Shown one piece after another: positions 39,253 through 47,360 of a stretch of 58,661 bases of DNA (its first letter is position 1; every line of letters starts with the position of its first letter). This DNA comes from a virus, in IMG/VR virus record IMGVR_UViG_3300028394_000085, positions 1 through 58,661 of that record. One strand, written 5' to 3'. The notes beneath the pieces are model-generated. The model had not been told where the DNA came from. It saw nothing but the letters and a program-made list of their open reading frames with translations, and ran no database searches. Both the position numbers and the translations under genes were made by a program.

Positions 39253-40748
39253 ACGGCTGTACCTCCTCTCGTTATTCTCCACATTATATCAACCCCCGTT
39301 GATTTTACCAAACCTGCTTGTTGAGCGGTCTCAAAAGTCTGCGTTACAAGCGTTCCGATGGTCAGCAGTTTTGCCATGTTTGCTGGTCTAGGGATTGCTT
39401 TAGCCTTGTCTACCATTCTGTCCCACATTGCTTGGCGCTCTGTGTTATTTGTAGATTTTCGATACACCTCGTAGTCATCGTGTAAATCTACTTCTTTGAC
39501 TTTGTGAGAGGTTGGAGTATGAAGTTGTAGTTCTACCTTGACGCCATCTTTACTCAACTTGATATTAGTGCCATCGTAAGGGTCACCTGCTTGCCAAAAG
39601 TTTTTAACCGATTCAACTTTCCAACCAGTTTGTTCTACCGCGTTGATTGTTTTTTCAACACCGTCTGCATAATTATTATCATCAACATTGAGTGTATAAC
39701 GAACCGCATCAGAGATTGCGTTTGCCGCTTTCTCTCTATCGCCGCGATGGTCTTTCTCTGCATCGGCATCAATTTTGCGAGCGAGTGAATCTGTGGACTT
39801 TAATCTTTCTGTAAGCGAACTCTTGCCATCGATTTCAGGAAAATCAGCGCCGATTGTTTTTGCAATACCTTCCATCAATCCAGTAATAACTGGCTCGACT
39901 GCCTCGGCATCTTTTCTTAATCTTTGGGCTTCTCTAATGGCTTCTTTAGATTGTCCTTGTTTGGGAGCAATATCAGGTGCCATAGCGGGGCGACCAGTCG
40001 AACCCTTATCTTCTCCACCGCTAGTTCCAGTAGCCCAACTTCCATGTGCGGATTGGTCACCATCTCCGTGTTTTTTAACTTCGTTTTCATATTTTTCCAC
40101 CATTGATTCTGCCCAAGCGAATCCAGCATCTCCGCCCCAAGCGTCCCATGACACTCGACCAGCGCTAGGGAATCCTTTTTCACCACGATTAAATCCGAGG
40201 GCTTGTCCATCAACTTTATGTCGAGAAAGAAAAGATTTCATTCGTTTCAAGGTTTCGATAGAAACACTTTCACCACGGGCTAATTGACCCGCTCTAGTTC
40301 TACCGACTGAAGTAAATCCACCGCCAGCAAAACCTTTATCAATCCATTCAATTGCTCGTTGCGCCGCATCTCTTACTGATTGAGGAGGAGTAAAACTATC
40401 CTCGGCTTTTGCAACTTGCTCAATTCGCATTTGATAACCATTGACAGTAAAGAAAGTTTTGATGTTACCCACGGTATCGCCCGTTGATTTGATTACATCT
40501 AGGACTGTCTCGGCTGGCAATCCAGCAATTGAGGTTAGGTCTACATCATCGATTGAATCAATTAGAATCTCGTAATTATCCCAATCATCCTTTGGGCGTT
40601 CCATCTTGCGTCTAGCCATCTCATTAAGAATGGTGTGATGAACCTCGATTTCAGCCGAGGAGGGAGACGCTGATTTATGGACATTCGTGTGGAGCGCGAG
40701 TAGTTCCTCAGCGCTTAGATGAATTAGTTTGGGTGCAATATCCGCCAT
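39231..40748 (-). CDS. Tagged cargo protein with RelA/SpoT-like C-terminal domain
   Basis: 505 residues. Residues about 115-222 form a phage module (FTSVGRTRAGQLARGESVSI, WDAWGGDAGFAWAESMVEKY) seen in head-gene regions. The tag KHGDGDQSAHGSW is at 226-238. The C-terminal region about 370-470 (VESVKNFWQAGDPYDGTNIK, VKVELQLHTPTSHKVKEVDL) resembles RelA/SpoT-like nucleotidyltransferase toxins linked to MuF. The last ~20 residues translate the next gene's promoter and ribosome site. The start has no ribosome site. It is likely an ejected or capsid-internal effector (inference). Confidence 0.75.
   Translation of the reverse strand: MADIAPKLIHLSAEELLALHTNVHKSASPSSAEIEVHHTILNEMARRKMERPKDDWDNYEILIDSIDDVDLTSIAGLPAETVLDVIKSTGDTVGNIKTFFTVNGYQMRIEQVAKAEDSFTPPQSVRDAAQRAIEWIDKGFAGGGFTSVGRTRAGQLARGESVSIETLKRMKSFLSRHKVDGQALGFNRGEKGFPSAGRVSWDAWGGDAGFAWAESMVEKYENEVKKHGDGDQSAHGSWATGTSGGEDKGSTGRPAMAPDIAPKQGQSKEAIREAQRLRKDAEAVEPVITGLMEGIAKTIGADFPEIDGKSSLTERLKSTDSLARKIDADAEKDHRGDREKAANAISDAVRYTLNVDDNNYADGVEKTINAVEQTGWKVESVKNFWQAGDPYDGTNIKLSKDGVKVELQLHTPTSHKVKEVDLHDDYEVYRKSTNNTERQAMWDRMVDKAKAIPRPANMAKLLTIGTLVTQTFETAQQAGLVKSTGVDIMWRITRGGTAVCDILQN
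39283..39300 (-). promoter_or_regulatory. Promoter embedded in the upstream gene
   Basis: Minus strand: AACGGGGGTT (39300-39291; inverted form of the element), GA, TATAAT (39288-39283), then AACGAGAGGAGGT and ATG 39252. TTGGTA sits 17 bp upstream of the -10. It drives the protease gene and overlaps the last codons of the 505-residue cargo gene. Confidence 0.75.
40035..40073 (-). repeat. Tag copy 2 (KHGDGDQSAHGSW)
   Basis: Divergent copy of the 13-residue tag, placed between the N-terminal phage module and the RelA/SpoT-like region. Followed by ATGTSGGEDKG, a flexible linker. Confidence 0.88.
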
Positions 40749-40767
40749 GTGTTAAGAATAGCGGATG

Positions 40768-40784
40768 GTATTATTACTGGGGTT
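40768..40784 (-). promoter_or_regulatory. Promoter for the cargo gene at 40748
   Basis: Minus strand AACCCCAGTA (40784-40775) then TAATAC (40773-40768); a second -10-like TATTCT lies at 40760-40755, 6 nt before the ATG. Either -10 gives a leaderless or nearly leaderless mRNA. The element also contains the stop codon of the 51-residue gene. Confidence 0.6.
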
Positions 40785-40929
40785 TATTTCCTTGAAGTAT
40801 GGTTGAAATTTCTTCCATAATCTTTGACTCATCCTCATTTGAAGCACCAGTCTCAGAAGTGAACTCAACCTTTTCAGACCACTTGGAATAAGCCTCTTGG
40901 ATAGCCTTTTGTTTCTCTCGTCTATTCAT
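40774..40929 (-). CDS. Small hypothetical protein, probably leaderless
   Basis: 51 residues (start MNRREKQKAIQEAYSKWSEK), charged and helical. The ATG lies exactly 6 nt after a TATAAT -10 box, so transcription would start at or next to the A of ATG; no ribosome site exists. It ends NKPQ-stop, where the final codons and stop are the next gene's promoter element (AAACCCCAGTAA). Confidence 0.65.
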   Translation of the reverse strand: MNRREKQKAIQEAYSKWSEKVEFTSETGASNEDESKIMEEISTILQGNKPQ

Positions 40930-40935
40930 AATCTA

Positions 40936-40949
40936 ATTATACCCCAGTT
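40936..40949 (-). promoter_or_regulatory. Leaderless promoter with inverted element
   Basis: Minus strand AACTGGGG (40949-40942) directly before TATAAT (40941-40936), then TAGATT and ATG 40929. The 10-mer appears in inverted orientation. It overlaps the end of the 672-residue gene. Confidence 0.7.
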
Positions 40950-42967
40950 TAGTTCTTTTTGCTAGGCGCTGGTTTTTCACGGGCTGTCCCATCGTAAATT
41001 ACACCATCTCCATCGTGGTCAATAGGACCTTCAAGAAGTTTCTGACCCTCAGCAGTCAAAGATTTAACATAACTTACTTTGAGGTTATACATCAATTCTT
41101 TACCAGCCCAAGTTCCAGTTTCTTCTTCTATTTTTTTTGAATATCCAATGTTTGCAAAATGAGCAGGTAATGGAAAATCTTCGTCTGTGAAATTTTTGAC
41201 TGAGCCAAAAGCAGGGTATTTATATCCACTCTCATCTTCAAAATATGGAGAATAATCATTTGTTGCTCTTGACATTAAAGAATCAAATTCTGCTCGTTCG
41301 GCAGAACCTTTTGCGAACCAACCACTTTCTTCATCGTCCATAGAAGCAACCCTTTGGGAAATTGTGTCAAGATTTTCTCCTACTTTATTTGGCGCAAAAT
41401 CATAACCTGCTCTAGCCCAATGTCGAGCGCCATCCTGAGCGGTTGATTTTATTTCAATGTAACCTAAACCTTTTGCTGTATACCAAGCCTCAGTCTGTTG
41501 AATAAATTCTTTGCCAAAACCAGTCCCTTTATTTTCTTCCTCATAAATCCATAAAAGTCCATGCTCAACATTGAGTGTGCCGTTTTTTTCAAAAAATGTG
41601 CGAGATATTTCTCCAACTTGTTCACCCTCTCCATTGTAAATTGAGCCTTGCACTCTTAATTCATTTCCATCCTTGTATACATTTTCAATTCTTGACTCTA
41701 AGGTAACCGTATCTCCAGTTAAACTTGTCCCTGTTTGACTAACTACAAATACATCATTAAGAGGTCCAACTAAATCGTCGGTGTTTATTGGCTCATAACC
41801 CTCAACAGCCATAGCGTATTCTGTTAATGATTCTCTTTGACCATCAACATAATTTTCAATCATTTCACTTTGTACTCTTTCAAAAATATCATTTTTTTCT
41901 TGTTCGGTATATTCACGGTTTGGAAATTCTGCTTGAAGCGATGCAAGACTTTCGGCAACTTTGCCATCAATACCTTGGGTTGCATCTGCATACAAATCGC
42001 CGTCTTGTTCCACATACTCACTTAATTGATTATCGCTATATGTTTTTGGTTTGATGGCTTGTAAAATATCTTTAGCCGACGGTCCAACAGTAGCCATTGA
42101 TTCAATACGAGCAACTTCATCAGCCGTATAACCTCTAGCCCAGTTACCGTGTTCGGACTGGTCATGCTCACCGTGTTTTAGTACGGGTTTTAACCCATAA
42201 TCAAAATAAATTACTTTGAGGGTTTTGCTAACTTTGCCCAAATCTCTTTGGCGTAAGCGTCTATCTGTTCGTCTGTCATGTTCGACATATCGGGCAGTTG
42301 TACCGCTTCGAGTTTTTTCGATGCCACCTGTTCCTCCTGTTTCTATTTCTTTGAAGTTTGCTACATCCCAAATTGAGATTTGGTCTCTTTCACGACCCCG
42401 AGAGATAGCCTCTCCCTCGTCCTTAATGTTTTCTGATACATCAAGGTAGACCTGTCCATCGTTCGTATTATGCCATAACCCTAGGTAGTTATTCGAATTA
42501 TTGAACTCTGATTTATGTTGCTTCATGTAGGAAGAAAGAATCTCAGCGCCTTTAGCCTCATCAAAAAAGTCATCAGCCTTGACTATCGCCGCAAACTTCT
42601 TGCCTTTGGCAACCATAAAGCCCTTAGTAGGCTCAGAACCGTCCTTGAGGCTGACTGAGAGACCGCCATTCTCTTTGACCCTCTCAAGCGTCGAGCGGAC
42701 AATCTCAGGGGCTACTTGGACTCCCTGCGCCCATGAGCCATGAGAACTTTGGTCATGGTCGCCGTGCTTTTCTACAATTTCATAGGTTGCTTCCCAATCG
42801 CCTCTACGAAGTATTGACCCAAGTAATTGTTCTTCAAAAACTTTTCCATTTGGATTACGGACAGAAGCGTAAAAATCTTCATCATTTGTTCTTGTGAATA
42901 AAATTTCGCTACCATCTGAGCGTTTGTATAGAACAGTACCTTTTTCTATATTTAATGTATTGTTCAT
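40949..42967 (-). CDS. Tagged cargo protein with GNAT-like domain
   Basis: 672 residues with two tags (67-79 and 264-276). Between them is a module with YLGLWHNTNDGQVYLDVSEN and ISIWDVANFKEIETGGTGG of unknown function. Residues about 380-530 look like a GNAT acetyltransferase (NVEHGLLWIYEEENKGTGFG, QTEAWYTAKGLGYIEIKSTA, ARHWARAGYDF). The C-terminus is a calcium-site-like DHDGDGVIYDGTAREKP. Internal tags suggest fusion of once separate tagged proteins. Probably packaged within the capsid and delivered to the host (inference). Confidence 0.75.
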   Translation of the reverse strand: MNNTLNIEKGTVLYKRSDGSEILFTRTNDEDFYASVRNPNGKVFEEQLLGSILRRGDWEATYEIVEKHGDHDQSSHGSWAQGVQVAPEIVRSTLERVKENGGLSVSLKDGSEPTKGFMVAKGKKFAAIVKADDFFDEAKGAEILSSYMKQHKSEFNNSNNYLGLWHNTNDGQVYLDVSENIKDEGEAISRGRERDQISIWDVANFKEIETGGTGGIEKTRSGTTARYVEHDRRTDRRLRQRDLGKVSKTLKVIYFDYGLKPVLKHGEHDQSEHGNWARGYTADEVARIESMATVGPSAKDILQAIKPKTYSDNQLSEYVEQDGDLYADATQGIDGKVAESLASLQAEFPNREYTEQEKNDIFERVQSEMIENYVDGQRESLTEYAMAVEGYEPINTDDLVGPLNDVFVVSQTGTSLTGDTVTLESRIENVYKDGNELRVQGSIYNGEGEQVGEISRTFFEKNGTLNVEHGLLWIYEEENKGTGFGKEFIQQTEAWYTAKGLGYIEIKSTAQDGARHWARAGYDFAPNKVGENLDTISQRVASMDDEESGWFAKGSAERAEFDSLMSRATNDYSPYFEDESGYKYPAFGSVKNFTDEDFPLPAHFANIGYSKKIEEETGTWAGKELMYNLKVSYVKSLTAEGQKLLEGPIDHDGDGVIYDGTAREKPAPSKKN
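42140..42178 (-). repeat. Tag copy 3 (KHGEHDQSEHGNW)
   Basis: Most divergent copy, preceded by YGLKPVL, the same lead-in as copy 6 (GYKPVL). Separates the N-terminal and GNAT regions of the 672-residue protein. Confidence 0.88.
42731..42769 (-). repeat. Tag copy 4 (KHGDHDQSSHGSW)
   Basis: Exact consensus at residues 67-79 of the 672-residue protein, preceded by ATYEIVE. DNA is almost identical to copy 6 at 44633. Confidence 0.9.
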
Positions 42968-44716
42968 TTAATCTGACCAATCGTCTCGATATTTGTCTTT
43001 TTCCGCTGGTAAAAATTCTACTTTGTTTATTAAATTTTTATTACCTGAAGCATTCAACATATTTTTGACCTCACTCACCCGACGCTCTCTATCTTGTGAG
43101 TCACTACTTTGAGAACCAACAATATAAATTTGTTTAATATCTGAGACTTTTACACCATTTCTAATTTGTACTTCGGCGTACTCACTTGTGTGTTTACCAC
43201 TACTTCCCCAAGAACTCCTTGCATGTAGACCCGCAGTTACAAGATTATCTCTAGTCACTTTCTCGGACAAGGGTTGTGGAAGTGAGCCTGTATGTAAAGA
43301 ATCTCTTAAAGTATATGTTGTTCTTTCTTTTACATCATCATTTAACAATACCCTTAAATCGCCATATTGTTCTACCCGACTTGTGTTTACGGTAAATGTA
43401 TTAGTAGGTTTTTCATTATTTACATCTCTTGCAGAATTTTCATCAACAGATAATTGGCTTGCAAGGTATCCGTAAATTGGTCTATCACTTAATTTACTAT
43501 TCACGGGAATTCCTTGTTCCACTTCTTCAAGTTTTCTTTTGCTTCTATCGTACATTCCCCCACTTTTATTTGACTCAAATTGTGACTTAAACCTACCATC
43601 CTTTAATACTTTTTCAAAGTCCCTTGAATCAATGGCTATAACTGGAAATCCTTTAGAAACATTGCTACTAATTTCTTCTGTCACTCGTTTGTGATTTTCT
43701 AAATAGTTACCTAATTGACCACCTCGTAGTTCGTCAAGAAGAGGATGAATGGCTTTTGCCATTTCATATCTAACCTCTGCGTTATTTGCGTCAAGATAAT
43801 TTGATAATCTTTGCGTTTGACCCGCAACATAAACTTTAGAATTTGTTGCGCCTAAATTTTGTTTTCCTGCCTCAAGTTCAAAATAAGTTTGAACTTTGTC
43901 CATATCGGCTGTTAAAAATTTTTTAGAAATTTCTTCTATTTTACTTTGCATTTCAGGAGTATATTCATTTCTATCTATAAGCCTTTGAATTATGTCTCGT
44001 AATTGAGGACCTGAATGTGAAGCGGCGTCATTGGTAAGCGCTCTTGGGTCAAAGGGTCTACTAAATTTAGATGGGTCAAAGCGTGATGTTACTACGGAGT
44101 CATATTCAGCAATATATTTTCCGCTTTCTATTATTCCGCCTTCTTTTAATCTTGAATACTCTGCTTGTAGAGCAGAATTTCCGTGCGCCCATGAGCCATG
44201 ACTTGATTGGTCATGGTCACCATGTTTAGTTACATCTGCCCAAGCCTTACCTGAAGGAGATAACATATTCCAGTCGTGGCGGATTTCAATTCCATCTATC
44301 ATATTTTTACGAGCAAAATTAAGCATTGCAGTTGCTATGCCTTTGCGCTGATAGTTTGTTCGGACTTCTACATAACCTATTTTTGCGTATTCTTTGTTTG
44401 ACACAAATTGATTGGAGGCTGATAGACGACCAATGTTTCTATTTTCACTATCTTTCAAAGATAAATTCATTACCGCTACACCATCATCATATTTTTCATT
44501 TATTTGAGAGATGTTAAAACCTTCATTTTGAACAGTTATTTTTGCTGAGATTATTTCTCCACTAATTTTTCCTCGACCTAATTCGCTTGTAGGAATAGTT
44601 TCGGACTTCACATCACTAATTGTTCCCGTAGCCCATGAGCCATGAGAACTTTGGTCATGGTCGCCGTGTTTTAGAACTGGCTTATATCCAATAGGAAATG
44701 TGATAGTGATACTCAT
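42968..44716 (-). CDS. Tagged cargo protein: GNAT-like plus ADP-ribosyltransferase-like
   Basis: 582 residues. Tag at 16-28, then a GNAT-like domain about 40-160 (IGYVEVRTNYQRKGIATAML), a second tag at 164-176, a helical linker and a C-terminal domain about 350-565. That domain has KLSDRPIYGYLASQLSV, YGDLRVLLNDDVKERTTYTL and EYAEVQIRNGVKVSDIKQIY, a pattern like DUF3626/ART-type toxins with a conserved Arg and an E-x-Q/E element. Start overlaps the MuF stop by 4 bp. A virion-borne effector role is inferred. Confidence 0.75.
   Translation of the reverse strand: MSITITFPIGYKPVLKHGDHDQSSHGSWATGTISDVKSETIPTSELGRGKISGEIISAKITVQNEGFNISQINEKYDDGVAVMNLSLKDSENRNIGRLSASNQFVSNKEYAKIGYVEVRTNYQRKGIATAMLNFARKNMIDGIEIRHDWNMLSPSGKAWADVTKHGDHDQSSHGSWAHGNSALQAEYSRLKEGGIIESGKYIAEYDSVVTSRFDPSKFSRPFDPRALTNDAASHSGPQLRDIIQRLIDRNEYTPEMQSKIEEISKKFLTADMDKVQTYFELEAGKQNLGATNSKVYVAGQTQRLSNYLDANNAEVRYEMAKAIHPLLDELRGGQLGNYLENHKRVTEEISSNVSKGFPVIAIDSRDFEKVLKDGRFKSQFESNKSGGMYDRSKRKLEEVEQGIPVNSKLSDRPIYGYLASQLSVDENSARDVNNEKPTNTFTVNTSRVEQYGDLRVLLNDDVKERTTYTLRDSLHTGSLPQPLSEKVTRDNLVTAGLHARSSWGSSGKHTSEYAEVQIRNGVKVSDIKQIYIVGSQSSDSQDRERRVSEVKNMLNASGNKNLINKVEFLPAEKDKYRDDWSD
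44189..44227 (-). repeat. Tag copy 5 (KHGDHDQSSHGSW)
   Basis: Internal copy between the GNAT-like domain and the C-terminal toxin-like part of the 582-residue protein; followed by AHGNSALQ. Confidence 0.9.
44633..44671 (-). repeat. Tag copy 6 (KHGDHDQSSHGSW)
   Basis: N-terminal copy at residues 16-28 of the 582-residue protein, just after MSITITFPIGYKPVL. Position at the very N-terminus shows the tag does not need a preceding domain. Confidence 0.9.
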
Positions 44717-45729
44717 GAGCGTCTCTCAGGTGGAATGATTACCATGACGCAACGGCAATTAGGGTGAACTCTTCCTGGAGTTTCATCACCGCTAGAAAAT
44801 GTTCCATCCCAAGGAACTATCTCGCCATCTAGTTCAATACAAATAGGGCAAGTGCGTTCGTCTTGAGCAATAACCCACATCTTTTGTGATTCAACATCTA
44901 CATAACCTTGCTCTGCCGCTTGGTTCCATCCCTCTTGGCGTCCCTCGTTTTGAGCAATTTGAATCTCTGTGCGAGCAATCATTGTGGCTCTCTTGCTCTT
45001 AAGAGAATCTGAATAACGGGTAGAGCGTTCGATTGCTTTAGCGCGAGCGGCTTCTTCTTTTATTCCGCTTTTAACTAATCGGGCATATTCTTTTTTTTCA
45101 AAGTTAGTTACTGCATCAGCAAATCTTGGATGTAGTCCTACAACACTTTTAATTCTTCGGGCTGTTGCTCTGTAATCTAAGCCCTCATTGAAAGCATCAA
45201 TAATTGCTTTGCGAACTGAGAGACGGGTTAGCGCATCAATTGAGGTTACAAGTTCTCCAGCACGGCGTTGAGCAAAGGCTAAAGAGTTTGGGTTTGTTTT
45301 ATTAAAAGACATAGTAAATTCCACTTTAGGTGGTTTTGGTTGCGCCCATATAGGAATTTTTGTGAACTCAAGGTTAGCCAATGCTGGTCTATTTTCTATC
45401 TTTACTTTAGAAGGTGTAAAGGCTGGAAGGGATAACTTAGGAGCAATCTTTTGAATTTGTTTGATGGCATCTTTACCACCAATATCAATTGAGTTAAGGA
45501 GGGAATCTCTAATGTTTTTTTGATTAGCAATAGTTATGCCCGCTAACAAACGCTCCAAAGTTTCAGGGTTCATATTGCGAAGCAAGGACTCAAGTTGTTT
45601 CATTGAGATTTTATCCGTCGCTCGTTGAATTGATTGATACAAAGTACGAGCAAGTTCTTGTTCTTGAGGTGTTAGCGGAACTCTTTTGTTTCGCGCCTTT
45701 TCAAAAGGATGAACAAAATGTAACGCCAT
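44713..45729 (-). CDS. MuF-like minor head protein
   Basis: 338 residues. The Mu F-type domain spans about 160-335: LSVRKAIIDAFNEGLDYRAT, MIARTEIQIAQNEGRQEGWN, CPICIELDGEIVPWDGTF and GRVHPNCRCVMVII. These Cys and His positions are conserved in the family. MuF proteins sit at the portal vertex and may be injected with DNA; in many phages they carry fused toxins. Here the toxin-like domains are in separate downstream genes. Confidence 0.88.
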   Translation of the reverse strand: MALHFVHPFEKARNKRVPLTPQEQELARTLYQSIQRATDKISMKQLESLLRNMNPETLERLLAGITIANQKNIRDSLLNSIDIGGKDAIKQIQKIAPKLSLPAFTPSKVKIENRPALANLEFTKIPIWAQPKPPKVEFTMSFNKTNPNSLAFAQRRAGELVTSIDALTRLSVRKAIIDAFNEGLDYRATARRIKSVVGLHPRFADAVTNFEKKEYARLVKSGIKEEAARAKAIERSTRYSDSLKSKRATMIARTEIQIAQNEGRQEGWNQAAEQGYVDVESQKMWVIAQDERTCPICIELDGEIVPWDGTFSSGDETPGRVHPNCRCVMVIIPPERRS

Positions 45730-45731
45730 CT

Positions 45732-47162
45732 TTAACCAACTTCAGGGAGTTTCGGAGCCTCCGTAGTTGGAGCAGGTGGTAATTCTTCCTCACCAGCGCC
45801 ATCGGGTTCTTCAGGCATAGGAGGAACTCCAGCGCCTTCAGGCATAGGAGGCATACCAAAATTCTGTCCATCATGTTCGGCAGGTGGTAATCCAGCGAGG
45901 TCGCGTAGATACTCTTCTAACTTAGGGTCAGGAACTATTGCACCTGTTTGTACCAAGTTGCCAACAAATCCAGCAATCTCATTCAAATCAACATGGCTTA
46001 CTTCACCATAAGTTAGATAAGGAGCGCGAGCAACATCCATGCCATTTAGTTTTAATAAACGAGGAATAGCGTGTTGGTTAATTACTTCAGCAATACTTTT
46101 AGCAATTGCATCAACTGACATCGACCACAAATCCATTTTGGAAGTTCCAAGGGCGTAGGAACCAACTCGGTCAGAGCCAAGGAGAATAAAGTCAGAAAGG
46201 ATTGACATTGCAATTCTTTGGTCATAACGCTGGATAACTTTGTCTGTATCAAACTGACGAGAACCGCCTGAAGATAAAAGAACTAAATCAAATACTTTGT
46301 GTCCTTGGTCGTCATACATCGAGGGCATAATGATTCCTTCTTGCTCATTACGCTTAATAGAAGTAACGATGCTTTGGATTGATGCAAGAACTGAGGCTTG
46401 CTCGGCTGTTGCTGATGATGAAAGGAACTCAGGTGGTACATAAGCAACTGGTAGACCTGCTAAGTCACGCTCAATACCGATTGCTTCAATCTCTTCAATA
46501 CGACGCTTGAAGTACCAAGAGCGATAAGCGTTACGAAGAATAGAACGACCTTCAGGGTTATTCTTTTGTGTATGGGTACGGAATAACAAAGCCTTCTCAA
46601 TTGGAATTGTATGGATACCACCCGCTGATGGGTCTACTTGAACCATGGCTTGAATACCGCCATCGTCATCCATTTCCCAACGGAATAAAGTTTCTTGGGC
46701 GCGAATAGGCATTTTGCGCCAACCAATACGACCATCATTATATTTAGATTTACGCTGTGGGTTTTTGCTATCACCCTCACGGATTTTGTAAACAATCTCA
46801 TGATATGAAAAACCAAAGACAAGCATTGAAAGTATTTGAGATAGAGCAGAGTCCCAAGACTCGCTCATATCATGTATACAAGATTCTACGAATACTGCTA
46901 CTTCTTTATCTTCCTTAGAAATATCTCCGTCTTGAGAATCATCCGAGAAAGGGTCTACACGCCATTCAAGACGAGTAATAACTTTTTCTATTGCATACAA
47001 CATTGAGCCGATGGTTGGGTCGTTGTCCGCCATCTCTCGATAGATTCTTGCTCCGCGTTGTCCACGCAGATTAACTAAAAATTCTTCAAAGACCGTTCCA
47101 CCTGAACGGCGTAAACCAGTAGAACCTAACTCTTGTAAATCGGGCGTTATTTTCTCAGCCAT
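45732..47162 (-). CDS. Portal protein
   Basis: 476 residues of DUF935/gp29-like portal type: YREMADNDPTIGSMLYAIEK, ITRLEWRVDPF, FRTHTQKNNPEGRSILRNAY and LLGSDRVGSYALGTSKMDLW. It forms the dodecameric channel for DNA entry and exit. The C-terminus is Pro/Glu-rich (about 420-476). Two bases separate its stop from MuF. Confidence 0.93.
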   Translation of the reverse strand: MAEKITPDLQELGSTGLRRSGGTVFEEFLVNLRGQRGARIYREMADNDPTIGSMLYAIEKVITRLEWRVDPFSDDSQDGDISKEDKEVAVFVESCIHDMSESWDSALSQILSMLVFGFSYHEIVYKIREGDSKNPQRKSKYNDGRIGWRKMPIRAQETLFRWEMDDDGGIQAMVQVDPSAGGIHTIPIEKALLFRTHTQKNNPEGRSILRNAYRSWYFKRRIEEIEAIGIERDLAGLPVAYVPPEFLSSSATAEQASVLASIQSIVTSIKRNEQEGIIMPSMYDDQGHKVFDLVLLSSGGSRQFDTDKVIQRYDQRIAMSILSDFILLGSDRVGSYALGTSKMDLWSMSVDAIAKSIAEVINQHAIPRLLKLNGMDVARAPYLTYGEVSHVDLNEIAGFVGNLVQTGAIVPDPKLEEYLRDLAGLPPAEHDGQNFGMPPMPEGAGVPPMPEEPDGAGEEELPPAPTTEAPKLPEVG

Positions 47163-47170
47163 TTAACCCT

Positions 47171-47326
47171 CTACTCTTTGGTTGCTAATCCTACGACAAT
47201 TGCGATTGCCTGTTGCTCATTGAATCCCGCATTTATCAACTCCGAAAATACTTCGTGAGTTTGAATTGCGAAAGCCCGTAAAACAGACACGACAGCCTCA
47301 CGATTGGGTGAAAGGTTATCGTACAC
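47171..47326 (-). CDS. Small protein at the head of the capsid operon, leaderless GTG
   Basis: 51 residues (YDNLSPNREAVVSVLRAFAI, ELINAGFNEQQAIAIVVGLA), a helical UBA-like fold similar to short proteins that precede portal genes in actinophages. GTG lies 6 nt after TATAAT, so its mRNA should be leaderless. It ends 8 bp before the portal start, which has AGAGGG. Confidence 0.65.
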   Translation of the reverse strand: MYDNLSPNREAVVSVLRAFAIQTHEVFSELINAGFNEQQAIAIVVGLATKE

Positions 47327-47332
47327 CTGTCG

Positions 47333-47338
47333 ATTATA
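47333..47338 (-). promoter_or_regulatory. Leaderless promoter of the portal operon
   Basis: Minus strand GGTATAAT (the -10 is 47338-47333), CGACAG, then GTG 47326. It lacks an AACCCC element, so may belong to a different, late class. Likely to drive portal, MuF and cargo genes. Confidence 0.6.
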
Positions 47339-47360
47339 CCGTTAAGCGGATTTAGCCTTT

